Shown: positions 5,265 through 12,506, counted from the stretch's first letter. The stretch: 12,805 bases of DNA from Micromonosporaceae bacterium (GCA_003543035.1 DPJL01000014.1:5210-18014); one strand, 5' to 3'. Notes: generated by a model not told the origin, from the letters alone. Numbers and translations are program-made.

Positions 5265-8174
5265 GTGGTGACCAGATCAAGTCAGCTTCCCCGGATGAGC
5301 CGCCGCAGCCGGGCCTGGCTCATCGTCCTGACCGGATTGCTCGTCGGATTCGCCGTCCTCGGCTGGGTGGTGGAAGCCTGGACCGAATGGCTGTGGTTCG
5401 AAGAGCTTGGCGCGACCGAGGTCTTCAGCGGCCAGCTGAGCACGCGGCTCGTCCTCTTCTCGATCGCTGCCCTCGTGATCGGGGGTTTCATCTTCGCCAA
5501 CCTGTTCCTGGCCTACAAGATGAGACCGTTCCTGCCGCCGACCGGGCATACCCAGGAAGCGCTTGAGCGCTACCGCTACCTGCTAGGGCCGCGCCTGGTG
5601 CGATGGTTCCTGCTCGCCGGCGGAATCATCGCCTTCTTCTCCGGGCTTGCCGCGCAAGGACATTGGCAGCAGTGGATGCTCTTCAACAACGCCCAGGATT
5701 TCGGTGTCCAAGACCCCGAATTCGGCGTCGACATCGGCTTCTACGTGTTCCGGCTGCCGTTCTGGCAATACCTGCTGAGCACCGGCTTCACCGTCGTCGT
5801 GCTCGCGCTGCTGGGTGCGCTGGCCGTGCACTACCTCTATGGCGGGGTGCGGCTTTCCGGCCCCGGCGACCGCATGACCACGGCCGCGCGCGCTCACCTG
5901 ACCGGGCTCGTAGCGCTCTTCGTCGTGTTCAAGGCCATCGCCTACAGCCTGGACCGTCGTGCGTTGCTTCTGGACACTATTACGGGTACCAAGCTGACGG
6001 GCGCCGGTTACACCGACATCAACGCATTGCTGCCGGCCAAAGAGATGCTCATCTACATCTCCGTGATCGTCGCCGTGGCGATCCTGGTCTTCTCCAACGC
6101 GGTGATGCGAAATCTGACTTGGCCAGGCGTGGCGCTTGGATTGCTTGCGGTGTCAGCGGTGGCGATCGGTGGCATCTACCCGTGGGGTGTGCAGACCTTC
6201 CAGGTCGACCCGAGCCGCAACGTCAAAGAAGCCGAATACATCAAGCGGGCCATAGATTCCACGCGGCTCGCCTTCGGGCTCGACACGACAAAGAACACTC
6301 CCTATAAGTCCGGTGTGGTCGACCCACCGGCGTCGCTCGCGAAAGACCAGACGATCGTGCCGAACATCCGTTTGCTGGATCCGGCCGTGGTTTCCGAGTC
6401 GTACACCCAGCTTTCACAGGTGCGCAGCTTCTACCACTTCGGCGACAAGCTCGACATCGACCGGTACACGATGAAAGACGGCCGGGTTCGCGACTACGTC
6501 GTCGGGCTGCGGGAGCTTTCCTACGATGCGCTCACCGGGACTCAGAACAACTGGATCAACCGGCACACCATCTACACCCACGGCTACGGACTTGTTGCCG
6601 CACCGGCAAATGAGGTGTGTAGCGCCGGGCAGCCCAAGTTTGTCTCCGGGTTCTTCGCCAACGTGCCAACGGCTGGCGGGTGTACGGCGCCAAAGGAAGA
6701 AATCCCGGACGCGTTGATCAACCCGAACGAACAGCCGCGGGTGTATTACGGCGAGCAGATGAGCGAATATGCCATCGTCGGCAAGGCGCCGGGTGCCACC
6801 GGAGACGTCGAATATGACCGGCCGGTTGGCGAGACGAGCGACGCTCACCATACGTACGAAGGCAAAGGTGGGGTCGGGATCGGATCGACCTGGCGGCGAC
6901 TGCTCTACTCCATCAAATATGCCGAGTCGAATTTCCTGCTGGCCGACGCGGTCAACGACAACTCGAAGATCCTCTATGAGCGTGACCCGCGGACGCGAGT
7001 GCAGAAGGTGGCTCCATTCCTGACCCTCGACGGCGACCCCTTCCCGGCCGCGGTCAACGGGCGGATCGTGTGGATCATCGACGGCTACACGACTTCCGCG
7101 AACTTCCCCTACTCCAGGCGGGTCGATCTGCAGGACGTGACGAGCGACTCGCTGACCGGCGATGGCACCTTCCGCCTTGCGCGGCAGCAGATCAACTACA
7201 TCCGCAACTCGGTCAAGGCCACTGTGGACGCTTATGACGGCACGGTGACCCTCTATGAATTTGACCAGACTGATCCGGTACTCAAAGCATGGAATGCAGC
7301 TTTTGGCGGCAAGCTCATCAAGCCCAAGGGCGAGGTGCCGGCGGAGTTGGCAGCGCATTTCCGCTACCCGGCCGATCTGTTCAAGGTGCAGCGTGACCTG
7401 CTGACCCAATTCCACGTCACCGAGGCGAACGAGTTCTTCACCGAGGCCGACTTCTGGGCACTGCCCGACGATCCGGCCAAGGCAATCAAGGCCAAGCAGC
7501 CGCCCTACTATCTGCTGACACAGCTGCCGGAGCAGGAGTCGGCTCGTTTCCAGCTGGTGGCGGCGGTCACGCCAAAAGACCGGCAAAACCTGGCCGCGCT
7601 GATCTCGGGGTCCTATGTGGACGGAAAGCCCACGCTGCAGCTACTTGAGCTAGGCAAGGACAGCCCGATTTCCGGGCCAAGCCAAGCGCAGCAAAAGATG
7701 GAGAACAACACCGACGCCCGGACACAGCTGAATATCTGGGGCCCCAACGGAGTCAAGGGGAATCTGCTATCGCTGCCCTTCGAAGGAGGCATGCTCTACA
7801 TCGAGCCGATCTACCTCAAGAGCAGCGGCGAACGGGCTTATCCACAGCTGCAACGGGTGCTGATGAACTTCGGGGACAAGGTCGCCTTCGCTGAAACCGT
7901 GCAGGCGGGCATTGCTCAACTTGTCACCGGGGCTCCGCCTCCGGTGGTGCAGCCGCCGCCCAACGTCACAGTCCCACCAGGCGGAAGTGCTCTGGCCGCG
8001 GCCGCTGAAAAGGTGAACAAGGCCATTGCGGACCTGCGAGATGCCCAGCAGAAGGGCGATTTCGAGGCCTACGGCAAGGCCTTGGCCGCCCTGGAAGCCG
8101 CGATCAAGGAGTTCCAGGCGGCACAGGCGGCCGCAGCCGCCACACCTTCACCAACAGCAACACCGACCGGCTAA
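5265..8174 (+). CDS. UPF0182-family large membrane protein
   Basis: 969 residues, the usual size of this actinobacterial family (Rv3193c counterpart, from memory). The N-terminal third has seven clear membrane segments (about 17-37, 61-83, 111-130, 165-190, 209-228, 260-280, 285-306), including the motif EAWTEWLWFEELG between the first two. A very large extracytoplasmic domain follows (about 307-880; VDPSRNVKEAEYIKRAIDST, then YYGEQMSEYAIVG and later KPKGEVPAELAAHFRYPADL). The tail changes abruptly into a proline-rich hinge (about 893-910), an alanine/lysine helix with coiled-coil character (about 914-955) and an Ala/Pro/Thr end. Its biochemical role is unknown. Proximity to the PDZ-Lon protease suggests shared envelope function (inference). 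The start is GTG 5265 or the adjacent GTG 5268. No terminator is obvious before the tRNA. Confidence 0.94.
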   Translation: MVTRSSQLPRMSRRSRAWLIVLTGLLVGFAVLGWVVEAWTEWLWFEELGATEVFSGQLSTRLVLFSIAALVIGGFIFANLFLAYKMRPFLPPTGHTQEALERYRYLLGPRLVRWFLLAGGIIAFFSGLAAQGHWQQWMLFNNAQDFGVQDPEFGVDIGFYVFRLPFWQYLLSTGFTVVVLALLGALAVHYLYGGVRLSGPGDRMTTAARAHLTGLVALFVVFKAIAYSLDRRALLLDTITGTKLTGAGYTDINALLPAKEMLIYISVIVAVAILVFSNAVMRNLTWPGVALGLLAVSAVAIGGIYPWGVQTFQVDPSRNVKEAEYIKRAIDSTRLAFGLDTTKNTPYKSGVVDPPASLAKDQTIVPNIRLLDPAVVSESYTQLSQVRSFYHFGDKLDIDRYTMKDGRVRDYVVGLRELSYDALTGTQNNWINRHTIYTHGYGLVAAPANEVCSAGQPKFVSGFFANVPTAGGCTAPKEEIPDALINPNEQPRVYYGEQMSEYAIVGKAPGATGDVEYDRPVGETSDAHHTYEGKGGVGIGSTWRRLLYSIKYAESNFLLADAVNDNSKILYERDPRTRVQKVAPFLTLDGDPFPAAVNGRIVWIIDGYTTSANFPYSRRVDLQDVTSDSLTGDGTFRLARQQINYIRNSVKATVDAYDGTVTLYEFDQTDPVLKAWNAAFGGKLIKPKGEVPAELAAHFRYPADLFKVQRDLLTQFHVTEANEFFTEADFWALPDDPAKAIKAKQPPYYLLTQLPEQESARFQLVAAVTPKDRQNLAALISGSYVDGKPTLQLLELGKDSPISGPSQAQQKMENNTDARTQLNIWGPNGVKGNLLSLPFEGGMLYIEPIYLKSSGERAYPQLQRVLMNFGDKVAFAETVQAGIAQLVTGAPPPVVQPPPNVTVPPGGSALAAAAEKVNKAIADLRDAQQKGDFEAYGKALAALEAAIKEFQAAQAAAAATPSPTATPTG

Positions 8175-8184
8175 GCGATTCGAT

Positions 8185-8214
8185 TTGTAGTTTCACCCCG
8201 CGCCGAGCTAGTCT
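8185..8214 (+). promoter_or_regulatory. Promoter of the initiator tRNA
   Basis: -35 TTGTAG (8185-8190), 18-bp spacer, -10 TAGTCT (8209-8214), placing +1 near 8221, five bases before the mature tRNA. It starts 10 bp after the UPF0182 stop codon. Confidence 0.6.
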
Positions 8215-8225
8215 TACCAAGCCGA

Positions 8226-8299
8226 CGCGGGGTGGAGCAGCTCGGTAGCTCGCTGGGCTCATAACCCAGAGGTCGCAGGTTCAAATCCTGTCCCCGCTA
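8226..8299 (+). tRNA. Initiator tRNA-fMet (anticodon CAT)
   Basis: 74 bases fold as a cloverleaf: acceptor CGCGGGG (8226-8232) with CCCCGCT (8292-8298), discriminator A 8299, anticodon loop CTCATAA, and T arm CAGGTTCAAATCCTG. Initiator marks are the unpaired first position (C1 opposite T72) and three consecutive G:C pairs at the base of the anticodon stem (GGG...CCC). The full CCA is not encoded (ACA follows), so it must be added by enzyme. Confidence 0.97.
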
Positions 8300-8313
8300 C
8301 AAGAGAAATTGCA

Positions 8314-8357
8314 GATCAAGGGCGCTTATCCATTCATTTGGGTAAGTGCCCTTGATC
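8314..8357 (+). terminator. Strong hairpin terminator after tRNA-fMet
   Basis: Arms 8314-8331 (GATCAAGGGCGCTTATCC) and 8340-8357 (GGGTAAGTGCCCTTGATC) pair over 18 positions with two G:U wobbles and an 8-base AT-rich loop. It lies 15 bases past the tRNA. There is no T-tract. A second small hairpin, GGGGCA-AGTGA-TGCCCC, follows at 8375-8391. Confidence 0.75.
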
Positions 8358-8472
8358 GCTACTGGGGCAAGGGCGGGGCAAGTGATGCCCCTCGATATGA
8401 TGTTTTCGAGCAGCATCTAGCGCCGAGTGTCGATGTCTTCGGAAGTCTTTAGTTGCGTTCACCAGTCTTAGG

Positions 8473-8634
8473 ACGACGGGCGACCTGGTGATCGTCTTCG
8501 CGTTCTGGCGGGAGACGCACCGGTTTCCGCAGGACCTGGGAAAGGTTTTCGCCGCCAGGGTCGCAGCGGATGAGTTCGCGGCCACGGTGCAGGGAGCGGC
8601 GGATCTGATGGACGCCGATATGCTCCGTAAATGA
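8473..8634 (+). pseudogene. Coding-like fragment ending in an ATGA overlap with the VOC gene
   Basis: The frame open from 8401 becomes strongly GC-biased at third positions only from about 8473, reading TTGDLVIVFAFWRETHRF..., and ends with LMDADMLRK at TGA 8632-8634, which overlaps the ATG of the VOC gene. The only standard start inside is GTG 8488 (48 residues) with a poor Shine-Dalgarno. It may be a small real protein translationally coupled to the VOC gene, or the 3' remnant of a larger gene whose 5' part was lost at the junction behind the tRNA. I do not recognise the family. Confidence 0.35.
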
Positions 8635-9071
8635 CGATTCAGCGGATGGACCATGTCACCGTCGTTGTCGAGGACATGGAGGCTGCTATAGCGTTCTTCG
8701 CCGAACTCGGGATGGAGTTAGAGGGCCGCATGCCCGTGGAAGGGCCGTGGGTCGATGTTGTGAACGGGATCGACGGGGTTAAGGCCGACATCGCGATGAT
8801 GCGCACGCCCGACGGTCACGGCAAGATTGAGCTGACGACATACCGGGCGCCAACGGCGTTGAGTGAGCAGCCGGAAAATGCGCCACCGAATACGCTTGGC
8901 ATCCGCCAGATCATGTTCGCTGTCGACGATATCGATGACACCGTTGCCCGCATGAGCGCTCACGGCGGGTCGCTTATCGGCGACGTGGCGCAATACGAGG
9001 ACATGTACCGGCTCTGCTACCTCCGCGGTCCCGAAGGCATCATCATCGCACTGGCCGAGCAGCTCAGCTGA
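8631..9071 (+). CDS. VOC-fold (glyoxalase/bleomycin-resistance superfamily) protein
   Basis: 146 residues with two beta-alpha-beta-beta-beta modules. Module 1 is MDHVTVVVEDMEAAIAFFAELGMELEG followed by KIELTTY; module 2 is IRQIMFAVDDIDDTVARM ending in YLRGPEGIIIALAEQ. In metal-dependent family members the ligands are His/Glu in each module. Here module 1 keeps H8 and E67, but the module 2 positions are Q93 and A140, so a classical glyoxalase I metal site is incomplete and the substrate cannot be named. No Shine-Dalgarno precedes the ATG; the upstream fragment's stop overlaps it (ATGA), suggesting coupling. The stop codon lies in an 18-bp perfect palindrome. It is the only intact gene in the otherwise disordered stretch after the tRNA, which suggests acquisition (inference). 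Confidence 0.87.
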   Translation: MTIQRMDHVTVVVEDMEAAIAFFAELGMELEGRMPVEGPWVDVVNGIDGVKADIAMMRTPDGHGKIELTTYRAPTALSEQPENAPPNTLGIRQIMFAVDDIDDTVARMSAHGGSLIGDVAQYEDMYRLCYLRGPEGIIIALAEQLS

Positions 9072-9076
9072 GCTGC
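9059..9076. repeat. 18-bp perfect palindrome across the VOC stop codon
   Basis: GCAGCTCAGCTGAGCTGC equals its own reverse complement with no spacer; the TGA at 9069-9071 is inside it. It could be a protein-binding site or chance in a codon-constrained C-terminus (EQLS-stop). Confidence 0.5.
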
Positions 9077-9111
9077 GAATGCGGTGCGCGTCTCACTGGG
9101 TACCCAGAAAA

Positions 9112-9140
9112 GTGCGCCGCAGCTGATCGCGGCGGCGCAC
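9112..9140. terminator. Bidirectional hairpin between convergent VOC gene and small minus-strand ORF
   Basis: GTGCGCCGC (9112-9120) pairs perfectly with GCGGCGCAC (9132-9140) around an 11-base loop. It is 41 bp past the VOC stop and 10 bp past the stop of the ORF at 9150-9314, so it can serve both strands. Confidence 0.6.
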
Positions 9141-9149
9141 CAGTGGTGG

Positions 9150-9314
9150 TTATGGGCCGCTGACGAGATTGACCACGTTGTTGCTTGAGTTGGCCGTGCC
9201 GCCGACTGGCTTTCCGCGCTTGCCGTCGCGCGTGGGTGGTTTGGGGATCTGCGCGATGAGGTTGAGCAGGGCCGCACACGAATCAAAGTGGACCCGGTGA
9301 ATGTGCCAGCCCAC
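9150..9314 (-). CDS. Small hypothetical protein (54 aa), possibly a gene remnant
   Basis: Reverse-strand frame from GTG 9314 reads VGWHIHRVHFDSCAALLNLI and ends with a basic proline-rich part (IPKPPTRDGKRGKP) and NNVVNLVSGP. Third codon positions are largely G or C, as expected of real coding sequence here. AGGA lies just before the start, but closer than ideal; the frame also reaches a TTG at 9341. It is followed at once by the hairpin at 9112-9140, as a gene end would be. I do not recognise the family. It may be a short functional gene or the end of a larger one lost from this place. Confidence 0.4.
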   Translation of the reverse strand: MGWHIHRVHFDSCAALLNLIAQIPKPPTRDGKRGKPVGGTANSSNNVVNLVSGP

Positions 9315-9388
9315 AATTCCTAGTTGAGATCGCGAACGCAAGCCGAGTCACCTGCTGGAAGCGGCCTTGCAACTCTGCCGCCCATCGT

Positions 9389-9703
9389 AGAAGGATTGCA
9401 TCCTCAAATCGTATTGACGCTATTCTGCTTGCCGCGTTGGCGTCGTTCGAGGGTCAGCAATATGTGGCAAAGACAGGCGAAGCAGCTGCGGAGAAGAAGG
9501 TAAGGGCGCCGCGCAGCGATCGAGGCAAGCGCCATGTTCGTTTGGACACTCGGGGTGATCGGACAGTACCTGACCCGTCCACAATTGTTGCGGTGCCCAA
9601 GTAAAAGGCTTTGCCGGGTGAGAACAGGCTTCTCGCGTTTGAGCCAGGTCGGGGGCCGGTGACCGATGACGAGGTCTTAGGCGTGCGTGCTACGGCGGCG
9701 TGA
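9389..9703 (+). pseudogene. Broken reading frame with in-frame TAA, unknown protein
   Basis: From about 9389 the plus-strand frame reads RIASSNRIDAILLAALASFE, continues with a charged stretch ending DPSTIVAVPK, then hits TAA at 9602-9604. The same frame then continues with protein-like sequence (KALPGENRLLAFEPGRGPVT, then DDEVLGVRATAA) to TGA 9701-9703. No suitable start codon is visible at its 5' side (the frame is open from 9266 but becomes implausible). The simplest reading is a decayed gene with a nonsense mutation and a missing 5' end; third-position GC bias is weaker than in neighbours. The opposite strand is also open (9454-9729), but that product is Ser/Arg/Pro-rich and looks like a shadow. 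Family not recognised. Confidence 0.4.
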
Positions 9704-9776
9704 ACGCGCCCGGATGCCTGCAACGACACCGTTCGCAGGAGGGGTCGGACGTAGGCAAGGCGGGCTAGATCAGTCG

Positions 9777-10841
9777 TTAGTAGACAGACAGGTGGACATG
9801 GTTGGTGTGGTCGCCGGCAGGGGAGTCACCGCAGCTGGAGCCCGTGGAGTTGTACCTGTGCCAGCCGACGCCGTATTGCCAGATCTGGCAGTACCAGACC
9901 ACATACATCACGCCCAAAGCCTTGGCGTTCTTGACATAAAACGCGGCCAGGCGGTCGCCGTAGACCTTGTTGGCTCCGCCGGCGGAGCTGTTGACGAAGC
10001 CGTTTTCGAAGGCGGCGAAGTCGCAGGCACGGCCTTTGGGGTGTTCATACCTGTCCCCTGGCCGGTAACACGAGACGTACCAGTTGAACCCGAGCCTTTT
10101 GGTTTCTGACAAGGCATGCAGAGTGCGAGGGGTGACACAGCCCGACGTGGTCGGGTCGTCGATCGTGCAGCCTTCACTGGGCCAGCTGCCGTCAGAGTTG
10201 CGCGGTGCCGGGTTGGCGGTCGGCAGCCCAGCCAAATCTATTTCGCTTCTGGACTTGGTGCCTCCCGCAGCGGCAAGCGCCTTCTCTGCGGCCTGCTTGC
10301 GTTTGGCCATCTCCTGCACGGCGACCGCTTGCGCGGCGACCTCCGCGTCGATACCGGCTTTCGCCTCATCGGCCCGGCTTTTGGCGTCCGCATATTCGGC
10401 GAGCCGAGCCTGGTCGTTGTGCGTGATGCTCTCGATGACCTGAGCACGGCCGAGAAGATCCTCTTGCGTGGTGGCCTGAAGCATCAGACCCAGTGGCGCG
10501 ATGCGCCCAGTCATGTATGCCTGCGCCGCGTAGGACGCCACGCTGCCTTTCACTCGGGCGAGATCCGCCTCGGCGGCCGACAATTGCTCTTGCAGCTCGG
10601 CTTGCTTGCTTTGCGAGGCAGCCAGATCGGCTTCCGCCTTGATGAAGCCCGCTGCGGCCGCGCCGAGGTTGTCGCGCAAGGTGGAAAGGCTTGGTGGGCC
10701 GGTTTCGTTGGGCGGCGCGGTGGGGGCAGGTGTCGGTTCGGCCGCTGCCGGAACCGCCATCGCGAAGATCGCCGCCAGGACCGTGATCAGGGCAATCGCC
10801 GACGCATACCGTCGGCGGTGGGGGAGCGCCTTGAGGGTCAC
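9777..10841 (-). CDS. Secreted coiled-coil protein with LAS/M15-like C-terminal domain, putative cell-wall hydrolase
   Basis: 354 residues from GTG 10841, chosen because a full promoter sits just before it; the frame extends to 10925 but the added residues are not protein-like. A signal peptide (basic HRRRYA then hydrophobic about 13-30, AMAVPAAAEP cleavage area) is followed by a Pro/Thr linker, a long alanine/glutamate/glutamine-rich coiled coil (about 52-195, with SYAAQAYMTGRIAPLGLML in the middle, as in RipA/NlpC-partner proteins), a linker, and a compact domain (about 220-354). That domain contains HPKGRACD (H267-D274), an exact HxxGxAxD pattern, and ends with DHTNHVHLS (H348, H350). These resemble the zinc ligands of M15/LAS peptidases. 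It matches what I recall as the ARB_07466-like C-terminal domain. Six cysteines suggest disulfides. Peptidoglycan cleavage is an inference. Confidence 0.85.
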   Translation of the reverse strand: MTLKALPHRRRYASAIALITVLAAIFAMAVPAAAEPTPAPTAPPNETGPPSLSTLRDNLGAAAAGFIKAEADLAASQSKQAELQEQLSAAEADLARVKGSVASYAAQAYMTGRIAPLGLMLQATTQEDLLGRAQVIESITHNDQARLAEYADAKSRADEAKAGIDAEVAAQAVAVQEMAKRKQAAEKALAAAGGTKSRSEIDLAGLPTANPAPRNSDGSWPSEGCTIDDPTTSGCVTPRTLHALSETKRLGFNWYVSCYRPGDRYEHPKGRACDFAAFENGFVNSSAGGANKVYGDRLAAFYVKNAKALGVMYVVWYCQIWQYGVGWHRYNSTGSSCGDSPAGDHTNHVHLSVY

Positions 10842-10849
10842 GGTCGGCC

Positions 10850-10878
10850 ACGCTACCGGAGGCTGCAGAGCTGCCCAA
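10850..10878 (-). promoter_or_regulatory. Leaderless sigma-70-type promoter of the secreted coiled-coil gene
   Basis: On the minus strand: -35 TTGGGC (10873-10878), 17-bp spacer, -10 TAGCGT (10850-10855), then 8 bases and GTG at 10841. It is the best-formed protein-gene promoter in the window and decides the start of the gene. Confidence 0.6.
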
Positions 10879-11086
10879 CTTCTACGAAGTTTGATAGTAG
10901 ATCGACGTTGGCGCTGACCTGGCAAAACAGAAGGTTCAAATTCGGCTGGAGAACGCAGGCTCGGAAAGCTCCTAAAGCTCTCTTACCAAATGTATTGCCG
11001 CGAACTGTCGACGGTTGAGGCGAAGGCGCCGGGCACGAATGACGACCTACTATGTCCGGCAGTAGCAGCGACGTTCATGGAGGCAT
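10856..11086. promoter_or_regulatory. Divergent intergenic region before the YibE/F gene
   Basis: A likely plus-strand -10 TACTAT is at 11048-11053; the leader then carries a GGAGG Shine-Dalgarno at 11079-11083. No good -35 is found at the right distance. A 9-bp near-tandem repeat (AAAGCTCCT/AAAGCTCTC) lies at 10965-10982. AGGTTCAAAT near 10932-10941 matches the tRNA T arm for 10 bases. Nothing else in it is convincing. Confidence 0.4.
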
Positions 11087-11089
11087 GTG

Positions 11090-12493
11090 GTGAGTGACCC
11101 TCGCACCCCGTCAGAGGTGGGCGGCGCGCACGCCGGGCATCACCACCATCGCAGTGGGAGCGGCCTGATTTCCTCGCACGCCACCCGGCTGACGCTGGCC
11201 GTGGTCATTCCGGCGGCAGTGCTGACCATCATCGGGTTGATCTGGCTGTGGCCGGGCAAGATCGCCAGCGAGCCGTGGACCGGCCCGCCGCATTACACCG
11301 GCAATGTGGTGTCCGTGACCAAGGCTGAGTGCCTTGTCCCGCCTGAAGCTGGTACACCGGAAAAAGGTCGTGTGTGCGGCACGGTGACGTTGCGAGTCAA
11401 CAGCGGCCCGGATGCGGGTAAACAGGTCACCTCCACCCTCCCGTCGGGGCAGGGAGCACCAGTGATCGAGCCCGGCAACGAGGTCATCATCATCCAGACC
11501 GAGAACTTCGACGAACCGGGCGAGCTGCGCTACGACATCATCGATCACGAACGCGGCAACTCCATGTGGCTGATGTTGGCCGTCTTCGCTCTCACGGTGA
11601 TCGCCTTCGGTCGATGGCGTGGGTTGACGGCGCTCGCCGGGCTCGCGATCACGTTCGCCGTCTTGCTGATGTTTGTCGTGCCGGCCATCCTCCAAGGCGA
11701 ATCACCGCTGCTGGTGGCCATCGTCGGCTCAGCGGCGATCATGCTCATCGTCCTCTATCTGACCCACGGTCTTTCCACGGCCACCTCCATGGCGGTGCTC
11801 GGCACACTCGCGAGCTTGGCTCTGACCGGCGCCTTGGCCTGGGCCACCACATCGGCATTGAAACTGACCGGAGTCGCCAGCGAGGAATCGTCTTTTCTCT
11901 CCTTTCAATACGGCAATGTCAATATGCTCGGCCTGCTGCTGGCCGGCATCATCATCGGCGCTCTCGGCGTGCTTGACGACGTAACCGTCACCCAGGCATA
12001 CACGGTCACAGAGCTGTCAGCAGCCAACCCGGCGATGCGGTTCACCGAGTTGTACCGTGCGGCCAGCCGGGTCGGCCGCGCCCACATCACCTCGGTGATC
12101 AACACCATCGTGCTCGCCTATGCGGGCGCGTCCCTGCCGCTGCTATTGCTGCTCACCGCGGGGCCGGGGCAGAGCCGCGGTGGCTGGGCCGAAATGATCA
12201 AGAGCGAGCAACTGGCACAGGAGATCGTGCGCAGTGTGGTGGGCACGATGGGCCTGATTGCCGCGGTGCCCATCACCACCGCGTTGGCCGCGCTCGCCGT
12301 CCAGCACAGGCGCACCCCGGCAGCCCCCAACACGCCAAAGCCCCGGCAACAGTGGCCAGACCCGGGTGAGACCGATTGGGGACACGAAGGCGACCAACCT
12401 GGAACATGGCACCAGCCCGATGGGCGTACTCGCTCCGGCGGTTGGCCAACCGGCTCCACCGCGATACCCCCCTCGGGTAACATCAGACAGTGA
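11090..12493 (+). CDS. YibE/F-family multi-pass membrane protein
   Basis: 467 residues. GTG 11090 is preferred to the adjacent GTG 11087 because GGAGG (11079-11083) is then six bases upstream. The cytoplasmic N-terminus contains a histidine cluster (HAGHHHH, about 14-20), followed by one membrane segment (about 35-54), an extracytoplasmic beta-rich domain (about 55-155; TGNVVSVTKAECLVPPEAGT, two cysteines C81 and C96) and then about seven further membrane segments to residue 404. It contains the family motif GALGVLDDVTVTQA (about 290-303). The last 65 residues are hydrophilic, Pro/Gly/Trp-rich and probably disordered. This matches the YibE/F family (PF07907) of unknown transport or channel role. 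The next gene starts 13 bp downstream, so the two are probably one operon. Confidence 0.92.
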   Translation: MSDPRTPSEVGGAHAGHHHHRSGSGLISSHATRLTLAVVIPAAVLTIIGLIWLWPGKIASEPWTGPPHYTGNVVSVTKAECLVPPEAGTPEKGRVCGTVTLRVNSGPDAGKQVTSTLPSGQGAPVIEPGNEVIIIQTENFDEPGELRYDIIDHERGNSMWLMLAVFALTVIAFGRWRGLTALAGLAITFAVLLMFVVPAILQGESPLLVAIVGSAAIMLIVLYLTHGLSTATSMAVLGTLASLALTGALAWATTSALKLTGVASEESSFLSFQYGNVNMLGLLLAGIIIGALGVLDDVTVTQAYTVTELSAANPAMRFTELYRAASRVGRAHITSVINTIVLAYAGASLPLLLLLTAGPGQSRGGWAEMIKSEQLAQEIVRSVVGTMGLIAAVPITTALAALAVQHRRTPAAPNTPKPRQQWPDPGETDWGHEGDQPGTWHQPDGRTRSGGWPTGSTAIPPSGNIRQ

Positions 12494-12506
12494 CCAGGAG
12501 CGGGAG

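Noticed and set aside
6414..7586. 390-codon minus-strand frame opposite the UPF0182 gene
   Set aside because: Antisense to a well-conserved membrane protein and without recognisable motifs; shadow frame.
8375..8391. GGGGCA hairpin and GGGGCAAG direct repeat after the tRNA as a CRISPR or attachment repeat
   Set aside because: Only two short copies 11 bp apart and no spacer pattern; probably part of the tRNA terminator region.
9454..9729. Minus-strand 91-residue open frame
   Set aside because: Its Ser/Arg/Pro-rich composition and lack of a ribosome site suggest a shadow of the plus-strand broken frame.
10842..10925. Upstream start at 10925 for the secreted coiled-coil protein
   Set aside because: It would place the -35/-10 promoter inside the coding region and give a long basic lead before the signal peptide; GTG 10841 lies 8 bases after a good -10.
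10932..10941. AGGTTCAAAT copy of the tRNA T arm as a possible right attachment site for an element starting at tRNA-fMet
   Set aside because: Only 10 bases match, and this is the universal T-loop consensus; flanking bases diverge and no integrase is present.
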